Assembly: GCA_030685235.1 (NCBI GenBank)
Contig: MU839087.1
Span: forward strand, 124,001 to 188,000
Origin: Copromyces sp. CBS 386.78
Lineage: Eukaryota; Ascomycota; Sordariomycetes; Sordariales; Sordariaceae
Direction of reading: 5' to 3'
Length of the DNA: 64,000 nucleotides
Shown: positions 1 through 12,437 of the stretch, in pieces
Layout of the letters: each line of letters starts with the position of its first letter
Numbering within the stretch: the first letter of the stretch is position 1
The notes under the pieces: model-generated
Database searches by the model: none
Told to the model about the DNA's origin: nothing
Seen by the model: the letters and a program-made list of their open reading frames with translations, nothing else
Made by a program: the position numbers and the translations under genes

Positions 1-1400
1 GGTACTGTTTGGACGTTGGTCTTTTTGGGTTGGCGGGTCGCTTTTAATGCCTGCGACCCCCTTAGACGTCCCTCCTCAGACGCGGTGTCTTGGGTCTCCA
101 CTTTTTCCGATTCCTGTTCAACAGCAGTGGTGATGACAGCAGCCGGCTCTTCAGACTTCGCCTCTTCCAGTTGTCGCGCTTCCTGCTCTCTCTTCAGCCT
201 TTTCCTCTCGGCCCTTTCTCTCTTCTTCCTCTCCCGAGTCTTAACCCTCCACTTCCGTAGCGACTCTCTCATCTTCGCTACCCTCCTCAACCTCCTCGCC
301 TCCCTCCTCTCCGCCTTCACGGCCCTCCTTTTTTCCCTCTTCCTCTTAACCTTCTCCCTCCTTTTCCTGGTCTTCTTCTCCTTCGCCGCCAGCGCCCTCT
401 CCTCCAGCACCAACTTCCACAAGGCCTTGCCCCTCTCAATCATCTCGTCCCACTCGCGCTTCTGCTTGAACTCAAGGTCCGTCATGGACAGCTTGACAGC
501 GTGCGCATACGACCCCTGGCTCTTCCGTACCCGCTTGGCCGACTGCTTGCTTTGCGTCCATCGCTGGCGGCCTGAGCTGTCTGTAGCATAGTACTCCGGG
601 CTGTCCCACGGTTGCGGCACCCCTTCCAACACCTCCTCTACCATTTCGTCCCAGGCATCCTCCTGCTCCGCATCGGCCAGCTCTTCAGTGACGAGCTCGT
701 GGTACTTTTCGGCCCATCGCTGGCGTCGCTTGAATTTCTGTCGGAGAACGCGGCCGAGGTATTCGGATTGCGGCTTGCGCAGGCGCAGGAACGGGTGGCC
801 GCCGAGGTCGTCAAGGGTGGGGAGCTTGCGGACGCCGCCGGAAAGCTTCTCCAGCGGCAGCGGACGCACGGTCGGGACAAAGGTTGGCGGGCCCTTGCCG
901 TCCGGGTTCGGGATCTTGGTCAGCAGAGGGACGGTGCCCGGCTTAGGCGCAAATCTGTTTGGTATCTCGGCCTCTTGGCGTTTCTTTTCGCGTATGGCGA
1001 GGACACGCTCGTTGTTTTCGCGTAGAAACTGGAGGACTTGGGCGTGGGCGGGCGAGGACTCATCGCGCGCGACGGTCAGCAGTTCGAAGAAGCGGTAGCC
1101 TTTGTTGAGGGCCGAATTGACCAGGCGCAAGCTGATCTCGGAGCTGTTGCGGCGGAAGCCATTGCGAATGAGGGCGCGAATGGGGTTTTGCTTTTCGTCT
1201 AGAGCGGTAGCGACATCATGAGGGAGAGGGACACGGTAGCCCGCGCGGAGAAGAGCTCTGAAGAGAGCTTTGCCTGTTTGGTGGACGAGCTTCTGTCAGG
1301 ACCAGACGGTTCGGTGTAACAATATGGTAGAAATGAAATGGTATGCCTTACAAGCGAAGCGATGCCGCGAGTCGCGGCCGGGCTTAATAAAAGCAGGCAT
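1..1400 (-). CDS. LYR-motif (Complex1_LYR) family protein, 3' end beyond the window
   Basis: Two exons are visible: 1400-1352 and 1273 to the left edge, separated by a 78-nt intron (donor GTAAGG, branch-like CTGAC, acceptor AAACAG). Splicing gives an N terminus MPAFIKPGRDSRHRFACKAL followed by FRALLRAGYRVPL, the usual opening of fungal LYR proteins, with LFR in place of the canonical LYR triplet. About 440 codons are present with no stop before base 1, so the C terminus is missing. After the LYR part (roughly residues 15-85) comes a Pro-rich linker, then from about residue 280 a long Lys/Arg/Glu-rich segment likely to be helical or coiled-coil. LYR proteins are mostly small mitochondrial partners of acyl-carrier protein that serve assembly of respiratory complexes, Fe-S clusters or mitoribosomes. 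This one is far longer than the 80-150 residue norm, so its role cannot be named. The open plus-strand frames over it are antisense shadows. Confidence 0.8.
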
Positions 1401-2017
1401 TCATCTGTCGAGCCGCGGGGTTCAGGGCCCTTTCGAAGGTTGATGTGTTCAAGTTTTGATTTTCTGCCTGGAACTGGATTTTGGGAGAGCTTAGGTATGT
1501 ATAGGAAGTGGAGACATTGGACCAGTGACATAATTGTTTTTATCTGACACAAACGCGTCGCCACGTGCGGCCGTTTGCACTTTCGGATGAGATGTACAAA
1601 GACTATAATCGCATTGGATTCTTTTTGACATGGAGTATTTGCCCGTTATACTCTCCTATGTATTTGTAGTCATGGCAAGCATTTGGAGTGCGCAGTTCGT
1701 TGCGCCCCCGGAGTCTGGAATCCGTTGTCATCCTCCGTACCCATTCGCTAACCGATCATGTAGTATCGTTGTAGGTATGCCAAAACCGCCATGTGCGTTC
1801 AGCATATTACGGTCCCGTCAAATGATTTACGTAATTGTCGGGACGGTCGTTCTTGTAGTAAAGCGTCATAACTTTGGTTTGCAAACGAACTCTCCAATGC
1901 TTCCCTAGCTCCCATAACAAAACCCCAAACACCAGAACATGATATGAACATCCGCCAGAGTGTATTAAAAGACTGTTGCTTCTATCGATAATGTCCGTGA
2001 CGGTAACCGGTAGATGT
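1401..2017. other. Intergenic, upstream of LYR gene and downstream of mms2
   Basis: About 0.6 kb between two minus-strand genes. I see no gene. It should contain the 3' UTR of the E2-variant gene and the promoter of the LYR gene. Confidence 0.6.
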
Positions 2018-2713
2018 TTACTTGTACATGGGGTACTTGGAGCCCTCAGGAGGCTGCGGGAGCTTCTTGTGCTCTTCCATGTACCTGCAATGCCGCATTG
2101 TTAGCGTCCTCCTGGTTTCCGTTATGCATAGTGCTATTTTGTTCTCCAGTTCGACATACTTTCTAATGGCGATAAGGGCAGCCTCAAGGCTCAAGGGGTC
2201 CTCTTTCGGGCGAGGGTTTCTCGAAAGCTCGGCCGAGATGCGAGTCCAGTCGCGCAGGATGCCGACGTAGTTGGGATCGACGCGGCCGTCGGTTTGGCTA
2301 ACACCGGGGAGGTTGATCTGGCTAACGAAGTGGATAACGGGGGGCTCTTTGGGATAGTTGGGGCCGCACTCCATCTTGAGTTCGTAGATGCGGTTCTCGT
2401 GGTTGCCCTATGTAGACCAATGTTAGTCGGGCGCGGCGGCCATGACGACCATGACCATGGCGGGAGCATCGTACGTGAGGGGGACCCCAGATGGTACCGG
2501 TCCAGTGGGTCATGAGAATATCCTCGGGATCTTCGAGACCGTAGGAGCAGGCACCTATGTTGGATGAAGTAGATCATCAGTGTCATCGGCCTCTGGCATT
2601 CATGGCGCATCTTGGACGAAGGGAGCCGGAAACGCACCTGCGCCCATTCCCTTCTCGCCCTTCTCCAGCTCAGCGAGGAGCTTAAAGTTGCGGGGCACCT
2701 GAGCAACCGCCAT
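2018..2713 (-). CDS. mms2: Ubiquitin-conjugating enzyme E2 variant (MMS2/UEV1 family)
   Basis: Four exons: 2713-2638, 2554-2475, 2407-2160 and 2084-2018, which sum to 471 nt and 156 residues. The start gives MAVAQVPRNFKLLAELEKG. Family landmarks follow: YGLEDPEDILMTHWTGTIWG, the ELKMECGPNYPKEPP block and the C-terminal KKLPQPPEGS. The catalytic cysteine of active E2s is absent, as expected for a UEV. In other fungi the protein pairs with Ubc13 to build Lys63-linked ubiquitin chains in the error-free branch of Rad6-dependent DNA-damage tolerance. The region after NLPGVSQTDGRVDPNY is about 15 residues longer than in yeast or human homologues, with no splice signals that would remove it. It shares a divergent promoter region of about 0.9 kb with mon2. 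Confidence 0.93.
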
Positions 2714-3633
2714 TGTTTGGGATGCGTCTGTTTGGCGATGGGTGATCCGAAAAGATGTGTAACTGGAGAGAAGGAAAGTGGACGTAGATTTAGAGACAAA
2801 GAAGAATGGCACACAGACGGATCCTCTGTTTGCGCAATGAAAGTGGAATGGAGGCAGAAAGAGTGATGCAAGGCGCGCACCGGAATGGATTCCAGGCTGT
2901 TGGGCGCGGCCCCGGGGCCGTGGGGCCCTGTCAATGTGCTGCACCTCATCTGTCGCTGTCAGGCCCCAGCAGGACGGCAGTGCGGGGACCAAATGCTACC
3001 AGGTGGGGTGTAAAGGCGGGCGGTGAGCCATTCTGCCGGGTGTGTCTGAATTGCAATTACATAATGGCAGGAGCTACCCCCGAGCTACCTGGTCCGTGCC
3101 TTCCGTCTTTCAGTGGACACCTCAGTGAACACGGAGCTTCAGTGACGGCAACCACTGAAGCCGTCCCGTCCCGGTGTAATCAACGGCGCATCCCGTGCTG
3201 TCTTTCTTTCAACGACACTTCACCGTCGTCATGATCGTTTAACATCCGGATGTCCAACACCTTCTTGATCCAACTGGAAAATACGTGGACTTTTGAGGGC
3301 CCATTACTTGGCCTTTGTTTATATCCAATTTAATGACCCCCTTCTTTCCGCTATAGCTTCATATTCTACTTCACGGACAACATCAACCGTCAAGGTCACA
3401 AGGTCCAATTTCTTGGGCGTTTGCTGGTCGTCAAACACTATCATCACCACCAATCGGAATAAACATCACCATTCATATATCAGCTCCGATCAATAATTGG
3501 GCCTCCTCCCGACGACGCGCGTTCACTTCGGACACCAAGGCCATCCTGAGCATCAGACAATCTCCTATTCAGTGACCCAACAACCCGGGACTCCGAATGC
3601 TGGCAAACTGAATTGTGAATTCGGAATGCGATC
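2714..3633. promoter_or_regulatory. Divergent intergenic promoter region between mms2 and mon2
   Basis: A 920-bp gene-free stretch between two outward-facing start codons, so it must hold both promoters and 5' UTRs. No individual element stands out. The short frames here have no family resemblance. Confidence 0.6.
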
Positions 3634-6600
3634 ATGACCGCTCAATTAGTGGCATCCGAGCTTGCCAACCTTATCCAGGAAAGCAAGCGCAAAAACAATG
3701 ACTTGCGCCAGGTCCGTATTCTCTGTTTGTTCCGTTTACAAAGAACCGTTCGTTAACAGTCATGGATCTAGGCCGCTGAAAAATCTCTGGAGGAGCTCAA
3801 GAGTTTAAAAGTGACAACTGAAGCTCAAATATCTGCTGGTGTGTGTTTGTTGTTCCTTTCCTCGCCATTATGCTCAGGGATGATTGGCATCAGATGTTCA
3901 ACAGAAGCTTACACTCACTCTCTTAGAACTCTCTCAACGCTCAAACTTTGTCAACCCCTTTATCATCGCCTGCGGTACCAAAAATGTCAAGTTCACCGGG
4001 ATTGCCATCGTCTGTCTTCAACGGCTTATTGCATCACGCGCCTTGCCCAGGTTTAAACTGAGCCAAGTCCTTGAGGCATTGCAACAGGCCACGTCAGCTG
4101 GATTAGATGTCCAACTCAAGATTCTCCAAGCTCTTCCATCTTTACTCTCCAACTACGCCGCCGAGGTCAAGGGCGAGCTTTTGGTTACCGCCCTTAACAT
4201 ATGCTTCATTTTGCAGTCTAGTAAAAATGCTATTGTCAACAATGCCTCGGCGGCAACCCTCCAGCAGCTGGTAGTGTCGGTCTTTGACAAGGTCGTGGCT
4301 GAAGATGGTAAGTTGCTCTTCCACATCAAAGAAAAAGCTAACGAGTATTGTGATGTTAACGACTATTCAAAAGGCGCTGGGGGCGATGTTGAATATGTTG
4401 GGGAGGCACCCACCCAGGATGGGCCAGTACCAGTCCAGGCTGCGGCCATGGATGCCTACAGGGTATTTACTTTCCCCTTTTACCTGCACGGGCCATCCAT
4501 CACATACTGATCAAATAGGTATTCAACGATATCTGCCTTTTAACAGAGAATCAACGACCCGAGTACCTCCGGTTCTCCGGCATGCCTCAGACGTTCGGTC
4601 TTGAACTCATAGAATCAGTCTTGACCAACCATGCTGCCATTTTCACCACTCACCCAGAGCAGGCCGACATCCTGCGCACTCGGGTTATGCCCTTCATCAT
4701 TAGTGCTCTGCGCGGTAAACCCAACTTTGCAACCAGTGTCCGTCTCGTCCGCATTTTGTTCACTTTACTCCGCCGTCATCTCACTGTTCTCCCTTCGGAG
4801 AGTGGAGATGCCCTCGACATTCTTACCCAGCTGTTGGACCAGGACACTGCACTGTGGAGAAGGTCTCTTTGTATGGAGGTTTTCAGAGGTATCTTTGCTG
4901 ACCATGCCCTGCTTCGGCGCATCTTCATGCTTTACGATGCCAAAGAGGGCGAGAAGAACATTCTCAAAAACCTGACGGCTACCTTTGTGCGCGTCAGCAC
5001 CGAGAAGCCGACTGTGATCGGTCTCGGGCTGCAATCCACGTTACCAGTCGCCAACCCCTATTCGAACGCTGTGGCTTCTACCGACCAGGCCATGCTGGAG
5101 GCCAGTGGTGTTACAGGCATTATATCCGGTTCAGTCAGCTCAGATGGCCATAACACGGGCATCAGCACTCACTGGAGCACCATGCGCTCTCCCTGCATAG
5201 ACCAGCTTGATAAGACGGATCCCCCAAGCATTCCCGAGTCATATGTGTATAGCCTAACGTTGGCCTGCATCACTTCCTTGTCAGAAGGTCTGGCAAAGTT
5301 CATACTTCCTCTTACCGTGCCTAGTGAGGGACGAAGGAAGAAGAGTGCGAAGCCAGAGGGCGGACGAGACTCACCTGCTCTGACCGCCGACGAGCGGCCC
5401 AGTACACCCAGTGAAGGGTTGAAAAATCGGGAGAGATCAACCTCTTTCAAGCGGAACCCACTTCCAGTCAATCCGTTGACACTGGAGACTCACCCTTTGT
5501 ACCCAGAGATCAAGGTCTGCGCGGCTTTCATCGATGAATGCTGGCCGGCGATTCTTGCCACGTGCTCTACGTTCCTCTACTCTGCGCTAGACTCAGAGTA
5601 CTATCATGGCCTGGTCAGGGCCTTTCAGAAGTTTGCTCATGTGGCCGGATTGCTCCAGCTCACTACTCCGCGTGACGCCTTTCTTACCACGCTTGGCAAA
5701 GCGGCTGTACCGCCAAATGTCCTCACAGCTTGCCTCAATTCCACCTCCTCCAGGAGGGACACTCCAGCATCAGCAACTTCGGAGACGGGTAGCGGTCTGT
5801 TCAGCAACGCCCGCGGTTTGCTTACAACCGAAAGTGCCTCGGCCCAGGCAGCTGAAAAGCAAAGGCAACATTCGATGGACATATCTCCTGGTACACTCAA
5901 CACTCGGAACTTATTGTGTCTTCGGGCCCTTCTGAACCTTGGCATTGCTCTAGGCCCTACTTTGTCTTCAACTTGGAGAATTCTCCTGGAGACCTTGCAG
6001 CAAGCAGACTTTGTCTTGTTTACCTCGGGCAAGGCCGCAGGAAGAACACCGCTGGCGGCCAAGGGCCCAGATCTCCAAGCCGAGCAGGAAGCCGGCGTAC
6101 TTCTGTCGAATTTCAACACCGAGATTCGAGCAGTAGAGACTGCTGCTTCCCGGCTTGTTGAGAGCACAGTTGACTTTCCCAATCCTGCCTTCGTGGAAAT
6201 TGTAGAGGCAGTATGCGCTCTTCTCGTCAAGCATGTCGAGACTCCTTCCGAGTCCGCGGGGCAGTCGCAACCATCACCTCCCCCGGGACCCCTCCGTACC
6301 CCCACTTTTTCGCACAAGAGGGTCCTCAGTATCACGACTTCTCCGGGGGCAGGTGCCAACCAGGAAGATCAGTTTGCTCTGGCCAAGCTGGGAGATCTCG
6401 CTTCCATCAACATGGAGCGGTTGCTCTCATATGCTCCGGAAGCATCGGGCTGGACGCCGTTGATTACCGAGTTGATCAAGACACTTAGTTCATCGACTAA
6501 TACTTCTCCAGTCAGAGCGCGCGCCGCGGAGACGCTTGTGCGTATTCTTCTGGAAGCTGCCGGATCTGTTGCAACTCAGCAAGAAGACATTCGTGGTCCC

Positions 6601-9263
6601 ATTCAGATCCGTATTCTCGAAGCATTCCACAACTCGCTATCATCCCTTCAGACCGAAGGTCGGGAGGTGTCCCTCAGCAACCACGCTACCGACATGGATA
6701 TTCACCGTATCGTACTCGAAGGCCTCAAAGGCTTGTTAGAGAACTGCGGCGAGAGTCTTGTTCAAGGATGGGACACCATTTTTGCCATTATCGATACGAT
6801 ATTTGTCAAAGAAGACCTACCCCAAGATGCTCCATCTACCACAACAACCCGACTCATGACGCGCTCAGTCAAGCTAATCAGGCCCTCTTTCGCTTCATTG
6901 CAGCTAATATGCTCCGACTTCTTACCATCACTACCCAACCTTTGCTTTCTCAACCTCATTGACACACTTTACAAATTTTGTACTCAAGACGAAGACCTCA
7001 ATGTCGCGTTAACTGTAAGTCACCCGTCCCCATCCGAAATATGGCAAAGCTAACATCAGCCAGACTGTGACCTTCTTCTGGGCCATTTCAGACTTTCTTT
7101 CTAGCAAGAGCAAGACTATGTCCCTCACCCAGGACATGGTTAACGATTCGGGTGATGAGGCGCTTCTCAAGCTGGCTGCGGATCCATCCCATCAAGATTC
7201 TGGCGGGGCGTTGTGGATGCTGCTTCTCCTGAGACTCACTTCCGTTGCTACAGACCAGAGACTAGAGCTGAGAAACAGTGAGTGTCATGACGTCCTTCGT
7301 GTTGTGAGACTCGCTAACCACATCCCCAGGTGCCATCCAAACTCTGCTCCGGATTATTTCCGCTTATGGGGATAGCCTGAGCCCTGAGGCCTGGTTGATC
7401 TGCATCAGATCCGTGATTCTGAGGCTTCTCGCGTCGATAGAGGACGAGCTTCGGGCAGTTCATAAGTCTCCAGCTAAAGCGAACGACAGAGAGGGCTGGA
7501 CAGACACTACCAACGTTGTCATCCGGGGTGTTTCTGGCTTGTTTGCCTCCTACCTCCAGGTACTTCTGGGTCACAAGGACTTCGCCACTACCTGGCAGCA
7601 GCTTCTAGGGCATTTTGCGAATATGCTGGATGTCCAGATACTCGATATCAATGCCTCCGTCTACAGCGCTGTTCGCGAAATCTTGAGGAGCTGTGCTGAG
7701 CATGTAAAGCCAAGACTCGGCAAGGCCAGCTTGGACTTGACGTGGGATCTCTGGTCCAGAGGAGTTCCAGTTCCGGAAGATGGAAAGGACGACAAATTAT
7801 CGGACAACCAAAAGTGTCTCTTGGTCTGGGTTGAAGCATTGCTGGAACTCTATGGCCTCATCAAAGATGATTTTGGCGTTGAGAGGATCCGGCGGATGCT
7901 CACCCTGCTTAAGGACGCCATGCAACACGCCACTCCCGGAGCGTACGCCAGCGACACCGAGTATGTCACGCCGTTGCAAGGCCGTATCCTCCAGGTATTC
8001 TGCACAGTCCAGACAGACGTGCCGGGCGTCCCATCTGCCATGATCACCCAGATAGCTGAGTTTGTCTCGCTAGCCTTTGCCCAGGAGAACCCCGACAAGC
8101 CGGCGTCGGAAAAGCGCACATATGTTGCCATGTCAAAAGAGAGCATGTCTATCTTGCAATCCCTCGTCATCAAGCACGCAGCCGAGACTGACATTTACGA
8201 AACCGGAGCGTTCGCCACGGCGCTCGCAGCTCTAGCCAAGCCCATCATCCTCAAGTACAAGTTCAGGATCGTCACCAAGTCATCCCAGCCATGGAGGGAG
8301 GCAACCATGGCAGTGCTAGCCGTGCTTGCGGCAACACTCCCGCACATCCGCGCGATAGATAACGCCCGATCGACCGTCCAGGAGATATGGCAGATCATCG
8401 TATCCATCGCCAACGGGATCATCAGCGCCGACTGCTCCATTGCGCCCACCGGCACGGACATCATGGACGACCAGAAGTTCGACATCTCTTCGTTTCACAA
8501 GCTGAGAGAGCTCATCATCCCGGCTCTCGGCGCCGAGGTTATTCTAGATAAGACCAGGAAAGCCTACGCCGAGGGTCTCTTCCGAACATCCATCATCCAC
8601 GCTCCCGCGCCAGCTGAGGCTTTGATCATCTACGGCTCTGAGGACCATGACCACGACAACACTGATGGGACCAGTAACGGCAACGACGCCGTAGTAGACC
8701 TCGACCTCCTCTCCAAACAACGACGCGGCCGCACTATCGACCCCCCGCCCACCCAGCGCAGCGCCATGGCGCAAGTCTGTCTCGACGAACTTTTTGCTCT
8801 GGTCGCTATCCACGAGGAGGAAAACGACCAAACCACTCCCAAACCCACTTCCTCCCCCTCCCCCTCCCCCAGCCCCACCCAAACCCACAATACCACCCAC
8901 GACTCAACCCACCCCCTCCATGTGCACCTCTCCCTGACCACCGCCCCCTACTTAATCCTCCGCTGTGCCCTCTCCATCAGGTCTTACGTCGCCGACCAAC
9001 CTTTACGGGGGCGTATGCCGCAACCTCTATCCCAGCGGAAAGAACTCTACCGTATCCTTCGGGGACTGGTAGACTTGAGGTCCGAGCCGGACGCGATTCC
9101 GGATACGCCGAATGTGGATAGCGAGACCAAGAAGCATTTGCTGAGACTTTATCCGTTGCTGGTCAGCATGCTGAAAGTGGCGGGGACGTGTGGGGATGAT
9201 AGGGTTTTGGGGATGGTGGTGGAGGCGTTGGATGTTGTGGGTGGGGAGTTGGGGTGTAAGTAG
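3634..9263 (+). CDS. mon2: MON2 homologue, Golgi/endosome trafficking protein
   Basis: Seven exons: 3634-3711, 3772-3838, 3894-4307, 4374-4462, 4519-7014, 7064-7277 and 7330-9263. They sum to 5292 nt and 1763 residues, close to the family length. Junctions were fixed by frame continuity and GT-AG signals. The N terminus (MTAQLVASELANLIQESKRK) and the helical repeats after it match the DCB region shared with large Arf-GEFs. The block TENQRPEYLRFSGMPQTFGL and the following segment match the HUS-like region. There is no Sec7 catalytic domain, as expected for Mon2. Known homologues are peripheral membrane scaffolds at the trans-Golgi and endosomes that bind Dop1 and work with the flippase Neo1 and Arl1. 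Low-complexity Pro/Ser stretches lie near residues 550-580 and 1620-1640. Confidence 0.92.
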
Positions 9264-10072
9264 TGAGTAGTGGGTAGGGAGGTAGTGGAAGTTGAAGAGG
9301 GGGGGATCGTGGGTTGTGGGTTTTGTGGGGTCGTGAGGTTTGAGTTGTGTGGTGTGGTGAAGAGGAAAGGGGTGAGCGAAGGAAATGAAGAAAGAAGATG
9401 GAAAAGAGGGAGAGTAGAAAGAAGGTGAAATAGGAGAGGGAGAAGATGGGTATAGAGGAGATAGGTAAGGGAAAAGAGTTGGATGAGGACACGAGAGAGA
9501 CGGAATGCTAATTGTCGTTGAATGGGAATTTTTTCTAGCCCCTCACAAAAGTTGTTGGTAATGAGTACCTAGAGACGTTGTAGATGGTTTTACGCACAGG
9601 TACCATAGTTTAGTAGAGCGAGATAGTTTTGATCAAGTTTCGTTAGCCTTTTCAACCCCTTTTCCAACCCTCCCTTTCACGAATATTAGCATGAGTTCGA
9701 CAAGCAAGCTTCGTGGTCAACATATTCAGTTCGTCCATTGCTAACGCCATGCATGCTATGGTTCATATCGCGCCTTGCTTTTCTTCGTCTTCCAATACGT
9801 ACAAATGTTATGTTTTGTGTTCTTCTTCTTCCAGCCTCTTCTTCTTCAACCAGCACACAGGGGAAAGAGAGGAGGGAGGGGTGAGTAATGACACAACTAC
9901 AAAGAGGGTTCAGAGAACATAAGAGAACCTTGAGACTTCCCTCTTCTTCTGGCCTCTCAACTCGGCTCGGCTAATATCAGCCCAACCAGTAAATATTTGG
10001 TTCATGCCTAGGCCACTGAGTTTCCTCTTCTTGCTTCTTCTGTGCATCCTTCAACTTCTCGCTGCCGCGGGT
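9264..10072. other. Intergenic between convergent mon2 and stomatin-like gene
   Basis: About 0.8 kb holding two 3' UTRs. The first 220 bases after the mon2 stop are strongly G-rich and purine-skewed on the plus strand. No gene seen. Confidence 0.6.
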
Positions 10073-11422
10073 CTAGCGCTGCTCGGTAGCCTGATCGAAC
10101 CCCTTGACGATATCATCCACCGGCGACTCCTTAACAGAAGCTCCCGCGGAAAGAGCCTTCTGCTGCTGCTGCTGCTGCTGCTGCTCACCCTGCTGCTCAC
10201 CCTGCTGGACAAGCTGCTTCGCCATAGCCTTGGCCTGCGCATCCCCTACCTTACCATACACACTCAGCGCAGTAGCAATCATGCCGCCGATATCGCCCAC
10301 ATTCCCCGGCACCACCACAGCGGTGCCCTCCTTGGCCAGCTTGCCAAACGCATCCACATACTTCTCCGCCACGCTGAGAGATACCGCATTCTGCGCCGCT
10401 CCCTGTCCCTCACTAATCGCCCTAGCGACAGCCTCAATCCCGCCCGCCGTCGCCACGGCCTTGAGGCGAATTGCCTCGGCCTCACCGTTGGCGCGGTTAA
10501 TCTGCTCGGCCTTCATGGCCTCAGACGCCAAGATGACGGATTGCTTCTTACCCTCGGCAATGTTGATGGCTGACTGGCGCTGACCCTCGGACTCGAGAAT
10601 CTCGGCACGCTTGGAACGTTCGGCGGTGACTTGGCGGTGCATGGCTTCTACGACGGGCTTGGGCGCGTGGATGTCACGGATCTCGTAGCGGAGGCAGGTC
10701 ACGCCCCAGGCTTGGGCGGCTTCGTTGATGGCGGCCGTGATGTTGATGTTGAGGGCGGCGCGCTCTTTGAGCACGTGGTCGAGGGTTAGTTGGCCGATCT
10801 CGGAGCGCATGGTTGTTTGGGCGAGTTGGGAGATGGCGTAATCGGCGTCTTCGACGCCGTAGCTGTTTTGAGAGACAGGGTTAGTTTGGTTGGGACAGAG
10901 GAGGGGGGGGTGCAGGACGTACCTCGCCTTGTAAGCATCAAACACCCTCGTGTACAATACACCGTCGAGCTCGAGGGTGACGTTGTCGGCGGTAATGGCG
11001 CTCTGGCTGGGGATCTCCATGGCGTTTTCCTTGAGCGACTTGACGTAGGCGATGCGGTCGATGAAGGGGATCAGGATGGCCAGACCGGGCTGCAGAATTC
11101 TATTGAACTTGCCCATGCGTTCGACGATCCAAGCTGTCTGCTGAGGCACGAAGCGGATGATGGTGTTGGCCGGTAGCGAGGGCTTCTGGAAGTAGGTGGG
11201 GATGCCGCTACCGCCACCAAAGCCGCCCGAGGGGATGGCATTATTGCCCGTGGTATGGAAGTTGGATGCTGAGCTGGGTGCCGTCGAGGCAGGCGAAGCT
11301 GTTGTGCGACGGGTGGACGACAAGGTAGAGAGCGATCGCGCCGAGGTGGCGGAGAGGAGTCTTTGCTGGTGTCGCGCGAGGGGCGCAAGGGCCCTTTGTG
11401 TTGTTGCTGCTGTCATGGCCAT
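10073..11422 (-). CDS. Stomatin-like (SPFH/prohibitin-domain) protein, probably mitochondrial
   Basis: Two exons: 11422-10923 and 10862-10073, with a 60-nt intron (donor GTACGT, acceptor AACAG), giving 429 residues. The first ATG in frame gives MAMTAATTQRALAPLARHQQ; a second lies two codons on. The N terminus is rich in Ala, Ser, Arg and Thr and almost free of acidic residues, fitting a mitochondrial presequence. The SPFH core follows (IIRFVPQQTAWIVERMGKFN, then the GVTCLRYEIRDIHAP block), and then the Ala/Glu/Gln-rich helical stretch typical of stomatins. It fits the SLP-2 branch, which scaffolds cardiolipin-rich inner-membrane domains. Near the C terminus there is a run of eight glutamines flanked by QQGEQ repeats. 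It is convergent with mon2. Confidence 0.92.
   Translation of the reverse strand: MAMTAATTQRALAPLARHQQRLLSATSARSLSTLSSTRRTTASPASTAPSSASNFHTTGNNAIPSGGFGGGSGIPTYFQKPSLPANTIIRFVPQQTAWIVERMGKFNRILQPGLAILIPFIDRIAYVKSLKENAMEIPSQSAITADNVTLELDGVLYTRVFDAYKARYVLHPPLLCPNQTNPVSQNSYGVEDADYAISQLAQTTMRSEIGQLTLDHVLKERAALNINITAAINEAAQAWGVTCLRYEIRDIHAPKPVVEAMHRQVTAERSKRAEILESEGQRQSAINIAEGKKQSVILASEAMKAEQINRANGEAEAIRLKAVATAGGIEAVARAISEGQGAAQNAVSLSVAEKYVDAFGKLAKEGTAVVVPGNVGDIGGMIATALSVYGKVGDAQAKAMAKQLVQQGEQQGEQQQQQQQQKALSAGASVKESPVDDIVKGFDQATEQR
10160..10185. repeat. (CTG)8 trinucleotide microsatellite encoding polyglutamine
   Basis: Eight uninterrupted CTG units on the plus strand read as CAG codons on the coding strand, giving Q8 in the C-terminal tail of the stomatin-like protein. 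Two neighbouring imperfect CTGCTCACC units give the QQGEQQGEQ flank. Confidence 0.9.
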
Positions 11423-12437
11423 GGCTTTATATGTGTGTGGGGGTGTCGACCACAAGCAATCGCCGGTTGCTGTCGTCGGGTTCGGTGTTGTGGGTTTGTT
11501 GGCGTTTGGAGTAGATTGAACTGGCCGTTGGAGGCTCTTGTGAAGCTCCAGTGTGTGCGGGCAGCAGGTACGGGGGTACCTACGTCAGAAAGCGGATTGC
11601 CTGAAGGAGCTTGGAGCATGGGACCCACTTAAGCTACCGACGAAATGTGGCTAGGCCAATCCAGAAGCTCCACAGCCTTGTGCAAGCTGACATCCCCACA
11701 TCTTTAGGCTTATGAGGCTTGCATAGAGTTGTGCCGAACTTTGTTGGCGCGCTTTGCGTTTATTACACAGTAAACGTTAAACTGAACATCACACCATGAA
11801 CCACCATTCCTCCAATGCTACTCAGCATCAATTCTACACTATGTTACTATCCTCTTTGTGCCTCAGCTTTGCCTACCATCATGCTGTGCGAAACGAACGA
11901 TTCAGCCAAGCAATTCCCCGCCCGGGCTAATTACAGCGTATGGCTGGATCTTTGCGGTACGTCCCACAAGTAGCACAAGCAGCCTCAGTCTCATCGATGA
12001 ACTCGGATCCTTAGACCTCCGCCACAATGACAACCTAGTCTAGGCCTGGACACGACAACCTATGTACGCAGGGGCACGACGGCGACATCTGAGGGCTTCA
12101 AGCTTCCGACTTAACATAGCAATTGCACTTTCCAGCTCACGATATCAGCCTGGTGTGACAAAAGATAGGCTTCCAGCTCTTCTCCGACACACCACATGCC
12201 CAACATGACCCTTCGGATAGGAAACCCTCTCGTTATCCCAAAGCAGCCAACTCCGAGGCTCGATACTGTCAGTATCGTAACTATGGGTGTAACCATCACT
12301 CGGCACTTGATATATAGGGCTCTGTTCTCTATACTATGCTGGCATCGTCTTGGCCCTTTGCCTGGAACAAAATTACTCAGTCTCACCCACATCTTCTTTT
12401 TTGGACGTTTTGTTGCTCTTGATACACATATATCATA
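11423..12437. other. Intergenic, divergent promoter region
   Basis: About 1 kb between the outward-facing starts of the stomatin-like gene and the membrane-protein pseudogene. No convincing gene found. Confidence 0.55.

Noticed and set aside
16..1098. Plus-strand open frames of 136-191 codons at 16-591, 612-1025 and 688-1098
   Set aside because: They are antisense to the LYR gene, whose codons, intron and N-terminal family motif are clear on the minus strand.
5637..6359. 240-codon minus-strand frame inside mon2
   Set aside because: Shadow of the large mon2 exon; no independent support.
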